NCBI RefSeq assembly: GCF_902635505.1
Contig: NC_045428.1
Location: forward strand, 301,311,107-301,375,106
DNA length: 64,000 bases
Direction: 5' to 3'
DNA from: Sarcophilus harrisii
Lineage: Eukaryota > Chordata > Mammalia > Dasyuromorphia > Dasyuridae
How positions within the stretch are numbered: position 1 is the stretch's first letter; each line of letters opens with the position of its first letter. The notes under the pieces were generated by a model, which saw only the letters and a program-made list of their open reading frames with translations, did not search any database and was not told where the DNA came from. A program made the translations under genes and the position numbers. Below are positions 1-10,844 of the stretch, one piece after another.

Positions 1-690
1 AGAGTTGCCAGCTAGTGTCAGCTGAATCCAGTGACACTATATCCCCTCTAATGTCTTTCTAACCAATTGATTTACCCTTTTACTGTTTGTGGGCTGAGGG
101 TTTTCAAAGCTACTGCTATTGCTGTGGCCACTATTGCTGCCATTGTGGATTCTGGACAGACTTCTGCCTCCATATCTCAAACTTCCTACTGACCTCCTAA
201 GTTTTTTAGGCCAGAAAAATGTCTCATCCTGATCTTTTTTTTTTTTTTTTTTTTTGCCTCTGACACTCCAAATTTGATTTGGGGAGTTATTTTAAAAGTT
301 TGGTTCCTAAATCATTCACAGAGTTATTTTTTTTCTTTCGTCAGTAATCATTACCACCTTTTATTTTATTTTATTTTTTAACATTCATATCTTTCCATTT
401 GGTAGCTGAAATGATGGATGTAGACTAGCTTTAATAACTTAATACCCACCTGATCCATTATATTTTACCAGATTTTTCTTGCCATTTAATATTTTTTTGT
501 TGGGGGGAGGGTAAGTATATATGTTCTTTGTGTTGGCTCAGTTTCTTTGGTTCTTTTCTTGAATTTGTCCTTTTTCATGTAAATCTCTTCCTATTCTTAA
601 TTTTTCACATTCCTTATAACATAATATACCAAAAATTGTCCACTCGGTATATTCATAAATTTTCCACTCTAGTTTCTTCTTGTTTTTTTT
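1..690. other. Unassigned AT-rich DNA with a T tract
   Basis: No gene or recognisable repeat is visible. The stretch is T-rich and has an uninterrupted T run at about 235-256, which may be the tail of an antisense retroposon whose body I cannot identify. Confidence 0.5.
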
Positions 691-692
691 CC

Positions 693-800
693 CCTCAATA
701 GTATTTTATTTTCTCAATTACATGTAAAAATAGTTTTCAACATCCATTTTTATGATTCTACATCTCTCCTTTTTGCTCCACAGCCATCCCCAAAATAGCA
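693..800 (-). mobile_element. L1 3' end fragment
   Basis: The reverse complement reads like the terminal L1 tail seen at 22260-22330: 'gttgaaaactattttta', then 'catgtaattgag', then aaataaaat. The fragment is short and old. Confidence 0.55.
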
Positions 801-1795
801 AAAAAAAAAAAAATCAGTTATTTTTTAAAAAGAAAATGGCGGTACTAAGAAACAAAAGCTCCTAAGTATGCTTCTATCTAACCGTTCTAAGTATATTTTG
901 ATATCTTAATTATTAGCTTTGTTTTTTAAATATTCATTGTGAAGAAGCAGGAAAATTGAAGTCTCAATCTTATACTAATGTGGAATTAAAAGCCCTTACC
1001 ACTGGAACTAACATAATTGGGTCATAAACTCCTTGAAAAGCTTTTACTTTTCTTCACAGAGAAACATCCTCTTAGTGCACTTTGTCCCTTGGCTCCAGCA
1101 GAAAGGCAAAGGTCCCATCCTCAGTGAAGATCTCTGACAGGTGGGCTTGCTCAAGGCGCCTTCATTCAGAGAGTCACTTTGTCTCTTTGGATGCTGGTCT
1201 CTAATATCCCCTATTATGTTGATTAAAAAAAAAGCCACCAAAATCAGGTTTATGGAACTCTCCAGTCCAAGGAGATTTCCTCAGCAGAATGCTCCTTATA
1301 TCAGGAAAAAGATCCTCATCATGTCCTTCCAAGCTGGAAGACTGAGGTCATGTCTTGGAGATTAGGAGGTGGGGAGTTTGCTAATCCGTTCCTTGTTATC
1401 AGTGTGAGCTGCTTGGAGAGCATTTTGTTCACTAGCCTCCAAAGCCACCTTCAGGCGAATGCGGTAGGAAGTCCGATGGATTACCTGAGTACTTTATATT
1501 TCTGTGTTTGTTCATGGTCTCCTGAAGTCATCGGAGTTTATGCATTTTATGTGTGTGATGGGTGAAATTAAAAGCTGCTCCATACTCAGTATGTGTATTA
1601 TGTCCATCAGTTGCCTGTGTGAGAGTTGGGGACCATATGACACACTTCTGGGGAAGCATTGATATAAACCACATAATATAAGACAGAATAGAATATAAGA
1701 CAAAGAAAAAATTACCTTGTGAGTTAGGCCCCCAGCACCGGACCTCAGACACCTATCAGGTCTGTGTGAGCTCAGTGTCTTCATGGGCCCTGGGC
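801..1795. other. Unassigned DNA with an exon-like block
   Basis: No repeat was recognised. At about 1061-1140 an 80-nt block is bounded by a good acceptor (pyrimidine tract, then cacag) and a donor-like gtgggc. It is described in the findings but not called as a gene. Confidence 0.35.
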
Positions 1796-1799
1796 CTTG

Positions 1800-1945
1800 A
1801 GTGTTATATACATTAACTTATTGGATCCTCATAATATCTGTAAGGTAAGTATAGTCATACAATTGTCCCCATTTTGCAGATGAGAAAGCTAAGTCTTTAG
1901 AAGAGTTTCATTGATTTACCCATGGGCACACAGCACAGACTCCCA
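1800..1945 (-). mobile_element. MIR-like SINE fragment
   Basis: It carries the antisense MIR core, 'ccattttgcagatgagaaa', followed by a degraded 'acccatgggcacacagc'. Diverged, with no visible target-site duplication. Confidence 0.5.
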
Positions 1946-2154
1946 TTCAGGAACAATCCTTTAAAAAAAAGGTGTCACCCAGACATTAAAGAGAGTGTAA
2001 GCTGTCCAGGAAAGAAAAGGAAAAAAAATCCAAAAGTGAGAATAAGAATGAGACTGAAGCTCAGACTTTGCAGACAGAGAATTTTTACAGTAAAGCTGGA
2101 AGCAGCCAGTCTAGCTTTTCTCTTTAGAGGTGGAAGAATACTTTAAAACCTGGG

Positions 2155-2216
2155 GACAGTTCACACTTCCTAATTATATGACTCTGGGCAAGTCACTTAA
2201 CTGCAATTGCTTCACA
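2155..2216 (+). mobile_element. tRNA-like SINE fragment
   Basis: It contains 'gactctgggcaagtcactt' and 'aactgcaattgc', the 3' half of the marsupial tRNA-like SINE seen whole at 34913-35053. Confidence 0.55.
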
Positions 2217-2309
2217 AAAAGAAATGTTAATAACAAAAACAAGTCTGTGAAGTAAAATTAATTTGTGTATCAGAGACATACAGATAAAAATGTAACAATT
2301 GATCATTAG

Positions 2310-2525
2310 ATTTGTGGTTCCAGGTACCTGGGTTCCCATCACGGCTCTCCCACTTTTTCATTCTCAGTACTTCCAAAATCAATATTCATGCTAAACATTT
2401 TATTTTCCCACTTACTGTGGGATCTTAGGCAGCTGTTTTAGACCTAATTTCCTCATCTATAAAATGACTGTCATTGTGCTCGATGACTTCAAAGATCCCT
2501 TCCCCTCTAAATCTATGAGTTGATC
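2310..2525 (+). mobile_element. MIR-like SINE
   Basis: The sequence reads through 'gggatcttaggcagctg', then 'tttcctcatctataaaatg', then 'gacttcaaagatccctt', which is the MIR core and 3' order. Diverged. Confidence 0.5.
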
Positions 2526-2549
2526 ACCCAGCCCAAAGCAATTGCAGTT

Positions 2550-2640
2550 TATAGGATCCCAGGTTTTGACTTGGAGGGGACCTTAAAGCCCATCTCCTTC
2601 ATTTTATAGATAAGAAAAATGAACCCCAAGGTCACACAAA
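2550..2640 (-). mobile_element. MIR-like SINE fragment
   Basis: The antisense MIR core 'cattttatagataagaaaa' is followed by 'aaggtcacacaa'. The fragment abuts a second antisense SINE at 2643. Confidence 0.45.
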
Positions 2641-2642
2641 TA

Positions 2643-2885
2643 AAGGTGTTGGTGCTGTTCAGTCACTTTCCCATTGGTCTGACTCTTTTTGACCCCCTTT
2701 GGAATTTTCTAGGCAGAAAGACTGGAGCAGTTTGCCATTTCCTTCCCTGTTCATTTTACAGATGAGGAAACTGAGGCAGCCAGGGTCACATAGCTAGTGA
2801 GTGTCCCGGCCTGGATGTGAACTCATGAATGTGAATCTGACTTCAGGCCTAGGTCTCTCTCCCCGGGACCACTGAGCTGCCCTAA
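2643..2885 (-). mobile_element. CORE-type tRNA-like SINE
   Basis: Antisense copy. It runs from the 3' LINE-like tail ('tcagtcactttcccattgg', 'tctgactctttttgaccc') through 'cagatgaggaaactgaggc' to 'gaccactgagctgccct', the reversed A-box head. It is the same family as 19567-19812. Confidence 0.7.
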
Positions 2886-3169
2886 GTAGAGGTAACAGAG
2901 ATGCAATTTGAGTTCATTCTTGGGTTCTAAATCCAGTACACTACATCACCCCACATTGCCTGCGGCTGGATCTCCTATCCGGGAGCCTCTACTCTTCTGG
3001 GAGCAGAAAAGACAAAATGACCCTCAATGGCAGGTTTGAACACGGGTCGTTCACACAAGCCTACCCAGCCGGATAACACAGACATGGCAGGACCGGACTG
3101 GGGTAAGGTCTGGCTGCTGTGCTTAAGCCCCAAGCCTGTAATTCCAGTAGAATTTTACTAGCTGACTCC

Positions 3170-3490
3170 TGAGTGCAGAGTGCCATTTCCCACCTCCGTA
3201 CCTTTGCAAATCTGTCCCACCTACCTCTTAATTCACATCTCCCTCACTTCCACCCCCTTGATTCCTGAATATCCTTAATAGTCTCTATGGGGATCCTTTT
3301 CTGATACCTCTATCTGTTGATATTTCCTCCCTTCTCAAATTATCTGGTGTTTATATATTTTATCCCTTTTTCCCCTACTAGAATGTAAGGTCCTTAAGGA
3401 AAGGGAGTTTTCCATTTTTGCCTTGTATCCCCAGTATGGTGCTTTGTACATACGAGTGTAAACTAAATGCTTATTCAATTGGATTCAAAT
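3170..3490 (+). mobile_element. L2 LINE 3' end
   Basis: 'ctagaatgtaaggtccttaa' and 'ttgccttgtatccccagta', followed by 'taaatgcttattcaa', match the conserved L2 3' UTR. Same family as the longer copy at 51110-52410. Confidence 0.7.
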
Positions 3491-3499
3491 TTGAGTAAA

Positions 3500-4125
3500 C
3501 TTAAAATAGACAAAATAAAGGCAGAGAGAATCACCTTAGATATCAAAAATCTTGGAATCAGCCATTTTATAAACTCTTCTTCCCCCATTGTTACTGTAAA
3601 TAATTCACTGTTTTTCACTGTTAAGATAAGACTAGGACTCTGTGGGAGAGAAGAGATTTGAGATGACGAAATACCTGCATAGCAAGTATGACCCATGGAC
3701 TCCTGGCAAGCCACTCTAGAGAGCAGAGTTCATGTTCCTTTTCCTGGAAATAATTGGGGCCTTCTTGCTCTAGAATAAACCTTAGACTTTTTTCATCTTG
3801 GGAATAAACTTTCCTAGGAAAAAAAATTCTCTTATTCAGTCTTCCCTTCTCCAGAGGCAATCACTGCTCTCCCAAAGAAAGCAATCCTTGTTTTATTCAT
3901 TGGTTTTTTAATTAGGAATCACTGCGTTCCCAAAATCACAACAATCTTGCCTTCTTATTCTGGGCTCGGGCAAGGCAACCTTCCCCATCCTCTTCCATCC
4001 CCATTTCTTTTCCACCCAGCTGACCCAGAATCTCACTTTTTTGTGTATTCTGGATAGCTTTCCTAATTCCAAAAGATGCGTTTGAGGTTCAGGACCAAAT
4101 AATGAGATTGATGTAAGGTGTCCAT
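3500..4125. other. Unassigned DNA
   Basis: No gene or repeat recognised. Open frames here are short and overlap on both strands without codon structure. Confidence 0.4.
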
Positions 4126-4700
4126 TGTTGGGGTTTGGTCATGAAGAATTCACAGTGGCCATTCTCTTGGCAAAAGGTAGGTTTATTTAGGAGCAAAAAA
4201 AGAACAATAGCCATCAGGAATGGTAAATAGGAAATAATTTGGGAGACTATGTAGTTAGACAAGGAAATGGTTTTAGCAATTAATAATGAAAGAGAGAAGT
4301 TCCCCAGTGGAACTCACAATTAACCAGGACAAAGGAAATACTCCATTTGAGGATATACTCTTAATTGGCAGGCTAAATCCATAGAAGAGTTTTTCACCTC
4401 TAAAAAAAAAAGTTAGCTACAAGGAGAAACATCATGGATACCACGGGGCAGAATTCTTGGGCTTATCCCAAAAAAGGGGTTTGGCAAAGATGTTGGGCCA
4501 TGGACACATTTTTAAGGGGAAATTTAACCTCTTGGATTTCTGACTGGACACCGCAAGCTCCCTGCTTGCCTCAAGGAGTAATTTTATCAGTATTTCAGAT
4601 CTCTCTCTGCCAATCCCTTCTAGTGACCCAGAACCTCATCAATAAGGAATTATAGCAGTTTAGAAAATCTTGGATTTTCTCATCCTCTCATTTTATTACC
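4126..4700 (-). mobile_element. Possible LTR fossil (endogenous retrovirus)
   Basis: Read on the minus strand, a polyadenylation motif (AATAAA within the reverse complement of 'aggtaggtttatttagg') is followed about 60 nt later by an LTR-like end, 'aaaccccaaca'. No partner LTR or internal region is seen. The distal end is a guess. Diverged and probably old. Confidence 0.35.
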
Positions 4701-5400
4701 TGCTCCAAAAGGAGCATTCTCTCCTGGACTGGAATTAGATATCAAACTTTCTTCCTCATTATTTCTATGCTCAGCTCAAACTTTTCTCCCAAAATTTAAT
4801 TCTTCCTCATGTTGATGAATTGTGAATTTCAGGTGCTTTCTATTCATAGCTGAAAACACCTGTAACTTTTAAAAAAAGAGAGACATCACATTTGGAAACC
4901 TCACTAAAAAAAAGGGGCTTGTGCTCTGTTGGGATCACAGGATCTAAGTAGCTGGCAATGAACCACTGCAGAAAACTCAATTTTCTGCAGCCAAGTGTAA
5001 GTGTGTGTGGAGGGAGCAGTAGGTGACCTTGACTCAGAGGACTCTGAAAAGCGAGGGAAGGCATGGCAGGAGAGGCAAGAGGAAGGGAAGGCAGGCTCAT
5101 AAAAACTTAGGGAACACCCACAGGTGTTGGAAAGAGTTTTCTGACCTGAGTTCTGTGAGAGATCAGGGAGTACAGCCCTCCTCCCTCCCATGAGGTCTGC
5201 AAAAAGGATGCATGGGGATCAAAAACTGAGGAGCCAGACTGAAAGGGAAGGAAATTTATTAAACTACTTCCCAGTAGCAGCTTCATTTTTTAGGACACAG
5301 AGTGCATTTTCATATAGCTTTTTAGGCTCATTTGGTGCCTATTAAATGAGATAATATTTATCAAGTGCTTAGCATAATAATGGCACATCTGCCTTATAAA
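4701..5400. other. Unassigned DNA
   Basis: No gene or repeat recognised. A purine-rich patch lies at about 5040-5095. Confidence 0.35.
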
Positions 5401-5404
5401 TGCT

Positions 5405-5690
5405 AGCTATTGTAGAGATGGCTGATAGCACAGTCCTAAGACCTAGAATTGGGAAGCCCTTGAGTTCAAATCCAGCCTCAGACACTTAACATTCTGACCC
5501 AGGGCAAGACACTTAATCTCTTAAGGTTTTTTGACTTCTTTCAGTTTTTCAACTGTAAAATGGGGACCATAACAGCATTTGCCTTGCAGGATTGTTGTGA
5601 GGTTCAGATGAGATATTTATAAATGTGCTTAGCATAGTGTCTTGCATATAGGAAGCACTAAATAAATACTTATTCCTTTCTCTTTCCCAA
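5405..5690 (+). mobile_element. MIR/CORE-SINE, near full length
   Basis: It runs in order through 'gagttcaaatccagcctcag' (B-box region), 'gggcaagacacttaatctc', 'caactgtaaaatggggacc', 'attgttgtgaggttcagatg' and 'aagcactaaataaatactt'. That is the complete MIR layout, with the tail that also ends L2. Confidence 0.75.
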
Positions 5691-5694
5691 TTAG

Positions 5695-6405
5695 AGTATA
5701 AAGCCAATCAATCTGTGGCAAAATGGAAATAGGGGAAGTTTGTGGACCTGGAGGTCACTAGGCTCAAGTTTGTCCTTAGGAGAAAACGCATTTCTTTCTT
5801 AATAGTGAGCCTTAGCAGAATATCTTATATTGGTACCAAGTCTCTAAGGTGGTGGAAACCTCCTTCAAGACAGGCTCATCCTACTGGTGCTCGTAAGGAG
5901 AAAAAAGTGAAGCCAGTCTCTGTTAAGACAACCATAGGGCTCTGTTTCTTTGTTCTCTGAAGTTACTTTCTCTGGGGTGAAGATGCTTTGTCACACAGTA
6001 TTCATATTCATCCATTGCCTCAAACAGGCTTGTATCCATTTAGGGAATATTGACCCCAAGAAAATAGTTTAGAAATAAGATGAAATAAGAGATAAAAAAA
6101 CTTTTAGAGCTCATTGGAAAATTAAACTCACAATGCTAAGCCAGTCTGGGGGAGGAGGGGGGAAGAAGCAAAAAACAACACAAAATCTGTGGCCCATTAA
6201 CAAAACTGTGGGATAAAATTCATTTAGGAAGCTCTTTAGGAGATTATCAATAAAGAATCAAATAATGGCTCAGCCCCCATCCAAACCTCAAATCCTGAGA
6301 CTTTCTGGGTAGCTGAATATGACAATACCAACTTCTCCCTAAAAATATTCAGGTCTCCAGTAATCATCAAACCAACATAGCATGGAATGTAAAAATAAGT
6401 TTATT
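5695..6405. other. Unassigned DNA
   Basis: No gene or repeat recognised. Confidence 0.35.
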
Positions 6406-6420
6406 AAAATGCATATAAAG

Positions 6421-6534
6421 GAGCACCAGCCCTGAAGTCAGGAGGACCTGAGTTCAAATCTGATCTCAGACACTTAACACTTCCTGGCTGTGTGACCCTG
6501 GGCAAGTCACTTAACCCCAATTGTCTCAGGGAAA
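6421..6534 (+). mobile_element. 5'-truncated tRNA-like SINE with target-site duplication
   Basis: It starts at 'gagcaccagccctgaagtca' and lacks the A-box head. It continues through 'gaggacctgagttcaaatct' and 'gtgaccctgggcaagtcact' to an A-rich end. A perfect 15-bp duplication, aaaatgcatataaag, flanks it at 6406-6420 and 6535-6549, so the insertion is fairly young. Confidence 0.9.
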
Positions 6535-6549
6535 AAAATGCATATAAAG

Positions 6550-9084
6550 AACAAAGAAGGGACAAATATTCTAGCCCATTTAGCAAAACAACTGTTACAT
6601 CCTATCTTCCCATAGGAGTCTTCAAAGGACTGAATTTAGCATTTCCTCTGCTATTGCAAGTCAAACCACCCCAGGGTCAGCTGTACTCTGCCTTTTTTCT
6701 GAGACTTTTTTGCTCTAGAATCTGCTGCCTTATCCCAGCCCCTGGCTGCCACCATATACCCCAATGTAGTTACTGTAGTTCCCACTTTAGTTTCACAGTA
6801 GCTGACTGACTTCTTGAGAACCATTCAGATGTCCCAGCCATCTTCACTTCTCTGATTGATACTGAGTCTACTCCTTGGCTCTCTGTCTTCCCAGCAGACT
6901 GCACGAGTCCTTTATTCGTATGAGTCATATGGCTTTTGTAGATGAAGTAAAAAAAATAGAACTTCTTCAGAATTACTCATCCTTTCAGTTTGAATCACTT
7001 CTTCACACACCTGTTACATTTCTGTAGTTATACATTCGTTTTCCCCACCAGAAATTTCCCATTCCAAGTTGAGAGGGAAAAAAAAAACTGGGGAAAATGA
7101 TAAGTATTTTTCCTGTATAATTTCCATGTCAAGCTTTTTCTTTTTTCTGCTTTGAAATAGTAACATGGGCTTCCACCTTTAAATATATCTCAATCATCAT
7201 TTAGAACCCAAAGAATCCAAGGGCTAAGAGACAGTGGTCTACTTCCCATTGACTAAAATGGAGTAAAAGAAGAAGATTTACTTTTTTCCTGCCCAATTTC
7301 TCCTCTACTCACTCCCTCCTACTTCTGCCTCTTCTCACCCTAGAGATGTTGGTTGTTGACCTTGGACAGAAACAAACTGGTAAGTTCTTCCAAAAATGTA
7401 GAGATACCTTGCTGCATATCTCCAACCTCCTGGAAGGTGATGAAGCAGGAAAAAAAATTTACTGGGTTTCGTCTTTCTGTCTCTGAATTAAAACTGCTAA
7501 AGCCTCAAACCTGAAACTTGAAAGGAAAGGAAATCCTAAATATGAATTTATCTTTTCAATTTCTTTGAAATCATCCCCATTGGCTCAAGTATAGGCGCTG
7601 CCATTTTCCTTATTAGAAATGTTTTCCCTCTTAAATACCACTTATTAGGAATATATTTGAGACAAGTAAAATGAGGAAGATTATGAGATATTTAGATATT
7701 TTAAATTTGTTGTGAATTGTTGTATAGCCTTATCCCAAATAAGAAGGTTAAAAAATAATAATACAGTTTTGGGGCAGGGGCAGGAAAGGAGGGGATTAGG
7801 AATAATGGCAGCCATTGAACACTCAGATGCTGACAGAATTCCTTCTGCTCCTCATGATTTTGGAATGAAAACATCATGAGAGGGAGGATTAACGAGAGCA
7901 AATACGGTAACATGTCCATTTGCTTCGTAAAAAGCCACTGGACTTGGGACTCAGGCGTGCCAGACACAAACTGCTAAAAGCTATAGCAAGGAAGGGTGTG
8001 AGACAGGATTGGCTCACACCCTGGAGAATGACCTGGGAATAGGTTCAAAGGAGAAAGTGTTGCCTTTATTCTGACTTGGAGCAGGAAGATTCTGGGAGAA
8101 CAGAAGAGCTAAACTAGAAGATTGTCTTAGGATGTCTTTAGTTTAGCTCATTTCTACAGCTGTTCACTTGTGTTTTTCCAAAGTGACTTCTTCATCCCTG
8201 AGGAGAGAAGTGGGACTAAACCAGGTGTCAGTACACAGGTAGGATTCCGTTCTTCTTTTCCTGGTTGAGGAAGTGTTGAGCTCTATCCCACTAGGATGAT
8301 GTGAGAGAAGAAATCTCTCTGTGTGTATTTAAAGGCTGGGAAACTATACTGACTGGTTTCATTTTATAGACATAGGGAATAATAACTTAGATTTTTATTT
8401 CAAGATTTCTAAGGAGGATGGTCCGGGTCAACTTGTGAAACAGCTGAAGCTGTATCTTTTGGGGTTTCTCTTTTCCCCGGTCCTTGTCCCTCTCTCCTCA
8501 AATTGATTCTTTGTTTCTTAAGTATTCAGTAAATTTGTTTCTAACTGCCTAGAGATCTCCACTCAGATTTGCTTCCCAAAGGGAAGTCAAGGAGTAGGTA
8601 GCGTTCCTCATTATTAATTCTCTGGAATCATGCTTGATCATTGTGATGATCAGTTATAAGGAGGGAACTGTTGTCTTAACAACACCTGGGGTGGTCTTAA
8701 CTCTTCCTTACTTTTACAAAGTACTGTGGAAGCCTGGCTTCCTGAGCAGAGTTTGCATGGTTCCATAGAAGCAGAACTGGATTTGAAGTTTGGAAAATCT
8801 GAGCTCAAATCCTCTCTTTTCCACCATCTAGGTGACTCTGGGCAAGTTCTTTTGCTCTCTAAAGTTGTGATCTTATTGGTCAGAACTGTCATCCCCTCTT
8901 GGTCCCCTCCTTAGTCATCTCTCACTCTTCATTCTCATCTCCACAAATTTCCTGGTTGTTCTCAGGTGAGGGGATCTCTTAGGGCAGAGTGTAGCCACAT
9001 GATCCCACACCTTCCCTCCAATGTTGCCAAGGTATTCCTCCATAGTAACTACCACGTGGAAGGGGAGGAAAGGGAAGGAACAAA
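6550..9084. other. Unassigned DNA, possible degraded SINE at 8770-8890
   Basis: I see no gene. Around 8770-8890 'gagctcaaatcctctc' followed by 'gtgactctgggcaagttct' suggests an eroded MIR-type SINE. The rest is unassigned. Confidence 0.35.
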
Positions 9085-9087
9085 GTA

Positions 9088-9295
9088 TAATGGTTATTCC
9101 TCTGAATCTGGAGTCAAAAAGAGTTAAATTCAGCTGTGTGACCCAAGCAAGTCACTTAATCTTTGCCTCAATTTTTTCAACTGTAAAATAAGCTCATAGT
9201 GGCACCTTCCTTACGGTGTTACTGGGAGATAATATTTGTAATATGCTTGGCACAGTGCCTGGCACATGGTGGGTACTTAATAAATACTAGTTACC
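9088..9295 (+). mobile_element. MIR-like SINE
   Basis: 'gtgacccaagcaagtcactt' is followed by 'caactgtaaaataagctc' and 'agtgcctggcacatggtggg', then 'cttaataaatac'. This is the 3' two thirds of MIR. Confidence 0.7.
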
Positions 9296-9297
9296 TG

Positions 9298-9755
9298 GTA
9301 CTAAGTGAAATGAGTAGAATCAAGAGAACATTGTACACGACCACAACAAGATTATACAGTGATCAACTCTGAGGACGTGGCTTTTTTCAACAATGAGGTG
9401 AATCTAACTCCAATAGACTTGTGATGGAAAGAGCCATCTGCATCTAGAGAGAGGACTGTGGGGACTGAATGTGGATCATAACACAGCATTTTCACCTTTT
9501 TTGGTTATTGTTTGCTTGTTTTTTGTTTTCTTTCTCATTTTTCCCATTTTGATCCATTTTTTTGGTGTTACATGATAAATGTGGAAATATGTATTGATGA
9601 ATTGCACATGTTTAACATATATTGGATTACTTGCTGTCTAGGGGAAGGGGTAAGAGAAAGGGAGGGAAGAAAATTTGAAACACAGAGTTTTACAAGGGTG
9701 AGTGTTGAAAACTATCTTTTCATATATTTTGAAAATTAAAACTTATTTTAAAATA
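9298..9755 (+). mobile_element. L1 3' end
   Basis: It begins 'aagtgaaatgagtagaatc', the end of L1 ORF2 and its 3' UTR. It passes 'gacttgtgatggaaagagcc' and ends 'gttgaaaactatctttt' with an A-rich tail. It is homologous to 12990-13440. 5'-truncated. Confidence 0.8.
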
Positions 9756-9759
9756 TCAG

Positions 9760-10840
9760 AAGAAAAGCAAATAAATGTAAAGAGATAAAAAAATAAAATG
9801 CTAGTTCTCTTCCCTCCCTATTAAATGTTTCTCAATTTCCTTATTTGCAATAGAGACATTGGATTCAATGTCTTCTAAGGCTCTAAATCTTTCATTTTAA
9901 GATGTTAAATCTATTTGTAAATATTTTAAATCTATAAAGTGCTAAATATATCCTTTTAGAATAAAGTTCTTAAAATAGCAACAAATTTAGGCTAATGATA
10001 TTGCCCCCATGGTCATTGCTGTACAGTAAATAGCAGAGGGAGAATTTGAGCACAGGTCACTCCACAGGACTCCAAGGCCACCACCTTATCCTTTCTACCA
10101 TGACTCTCAGCAAAACTATAAGTAACAATACACATAATCAGGCAAAACAGATTCTGACATTGGCCATATACAAAAACATGTTTCATCCTGTTTTTTACTT
10201 TTTGAAAGACTTAACTCTGATCAACACAATGATCAAGCATGATTGCAGAACATTAATAATGTGGAATGCTCCCTACTCCTTGCCATTCCCTTTGGGAAGC
10301 AGGTTTGAAAGGGGAGTCAGAAACGAATTTACTGAGATTTAAGAAAAAGGAATCAATTAAGGAGGGAAAGGAACAAGAACAGGGGAGTAGAATGCTGCAA
10401 GAGATCCAGCTTCAGCTGCTTCACAAGTTGACTTAGATCATTCTCCATAAAAAATATACAAGCAGGCTCATAGCAAGGATTCCATGATTGAAGGTTCCTC
10501 AACAGATTCTTGCAATCTCCAGTAAATTTCTCACCAACTCATTTTCCCTTCATTGCTGTGTACTTGCCTGGCAGAAACTTCCCTAGGCCTTGCTGAATTC
10601 TTATTCTAGTACCCTTTGTACTGAAAGTACAGTCCCCAGGTGGACCAATCAGCCCTCTCCTATCCTAATAAGATATTATCCTAATAATAGGTCACAAAGT
10701 GTACCCTTCAGCTTGGCTCATCTAGTAATAAATATAGATGCCTGATCACAAAAGAGTTTGGGGGGAAACTGTGCTTAGCACATAATAAGTGTTCAATAAA
10801 TGGTTGGAATGTAGGAAAAATGACTCAAAACAAATGTTTG
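9760..10840. other. Unassigned AT-rich DNA
   Basis: No gene or repeat recognised. Confidence 0.35.
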
Positions 10841-10844
10841 CATA

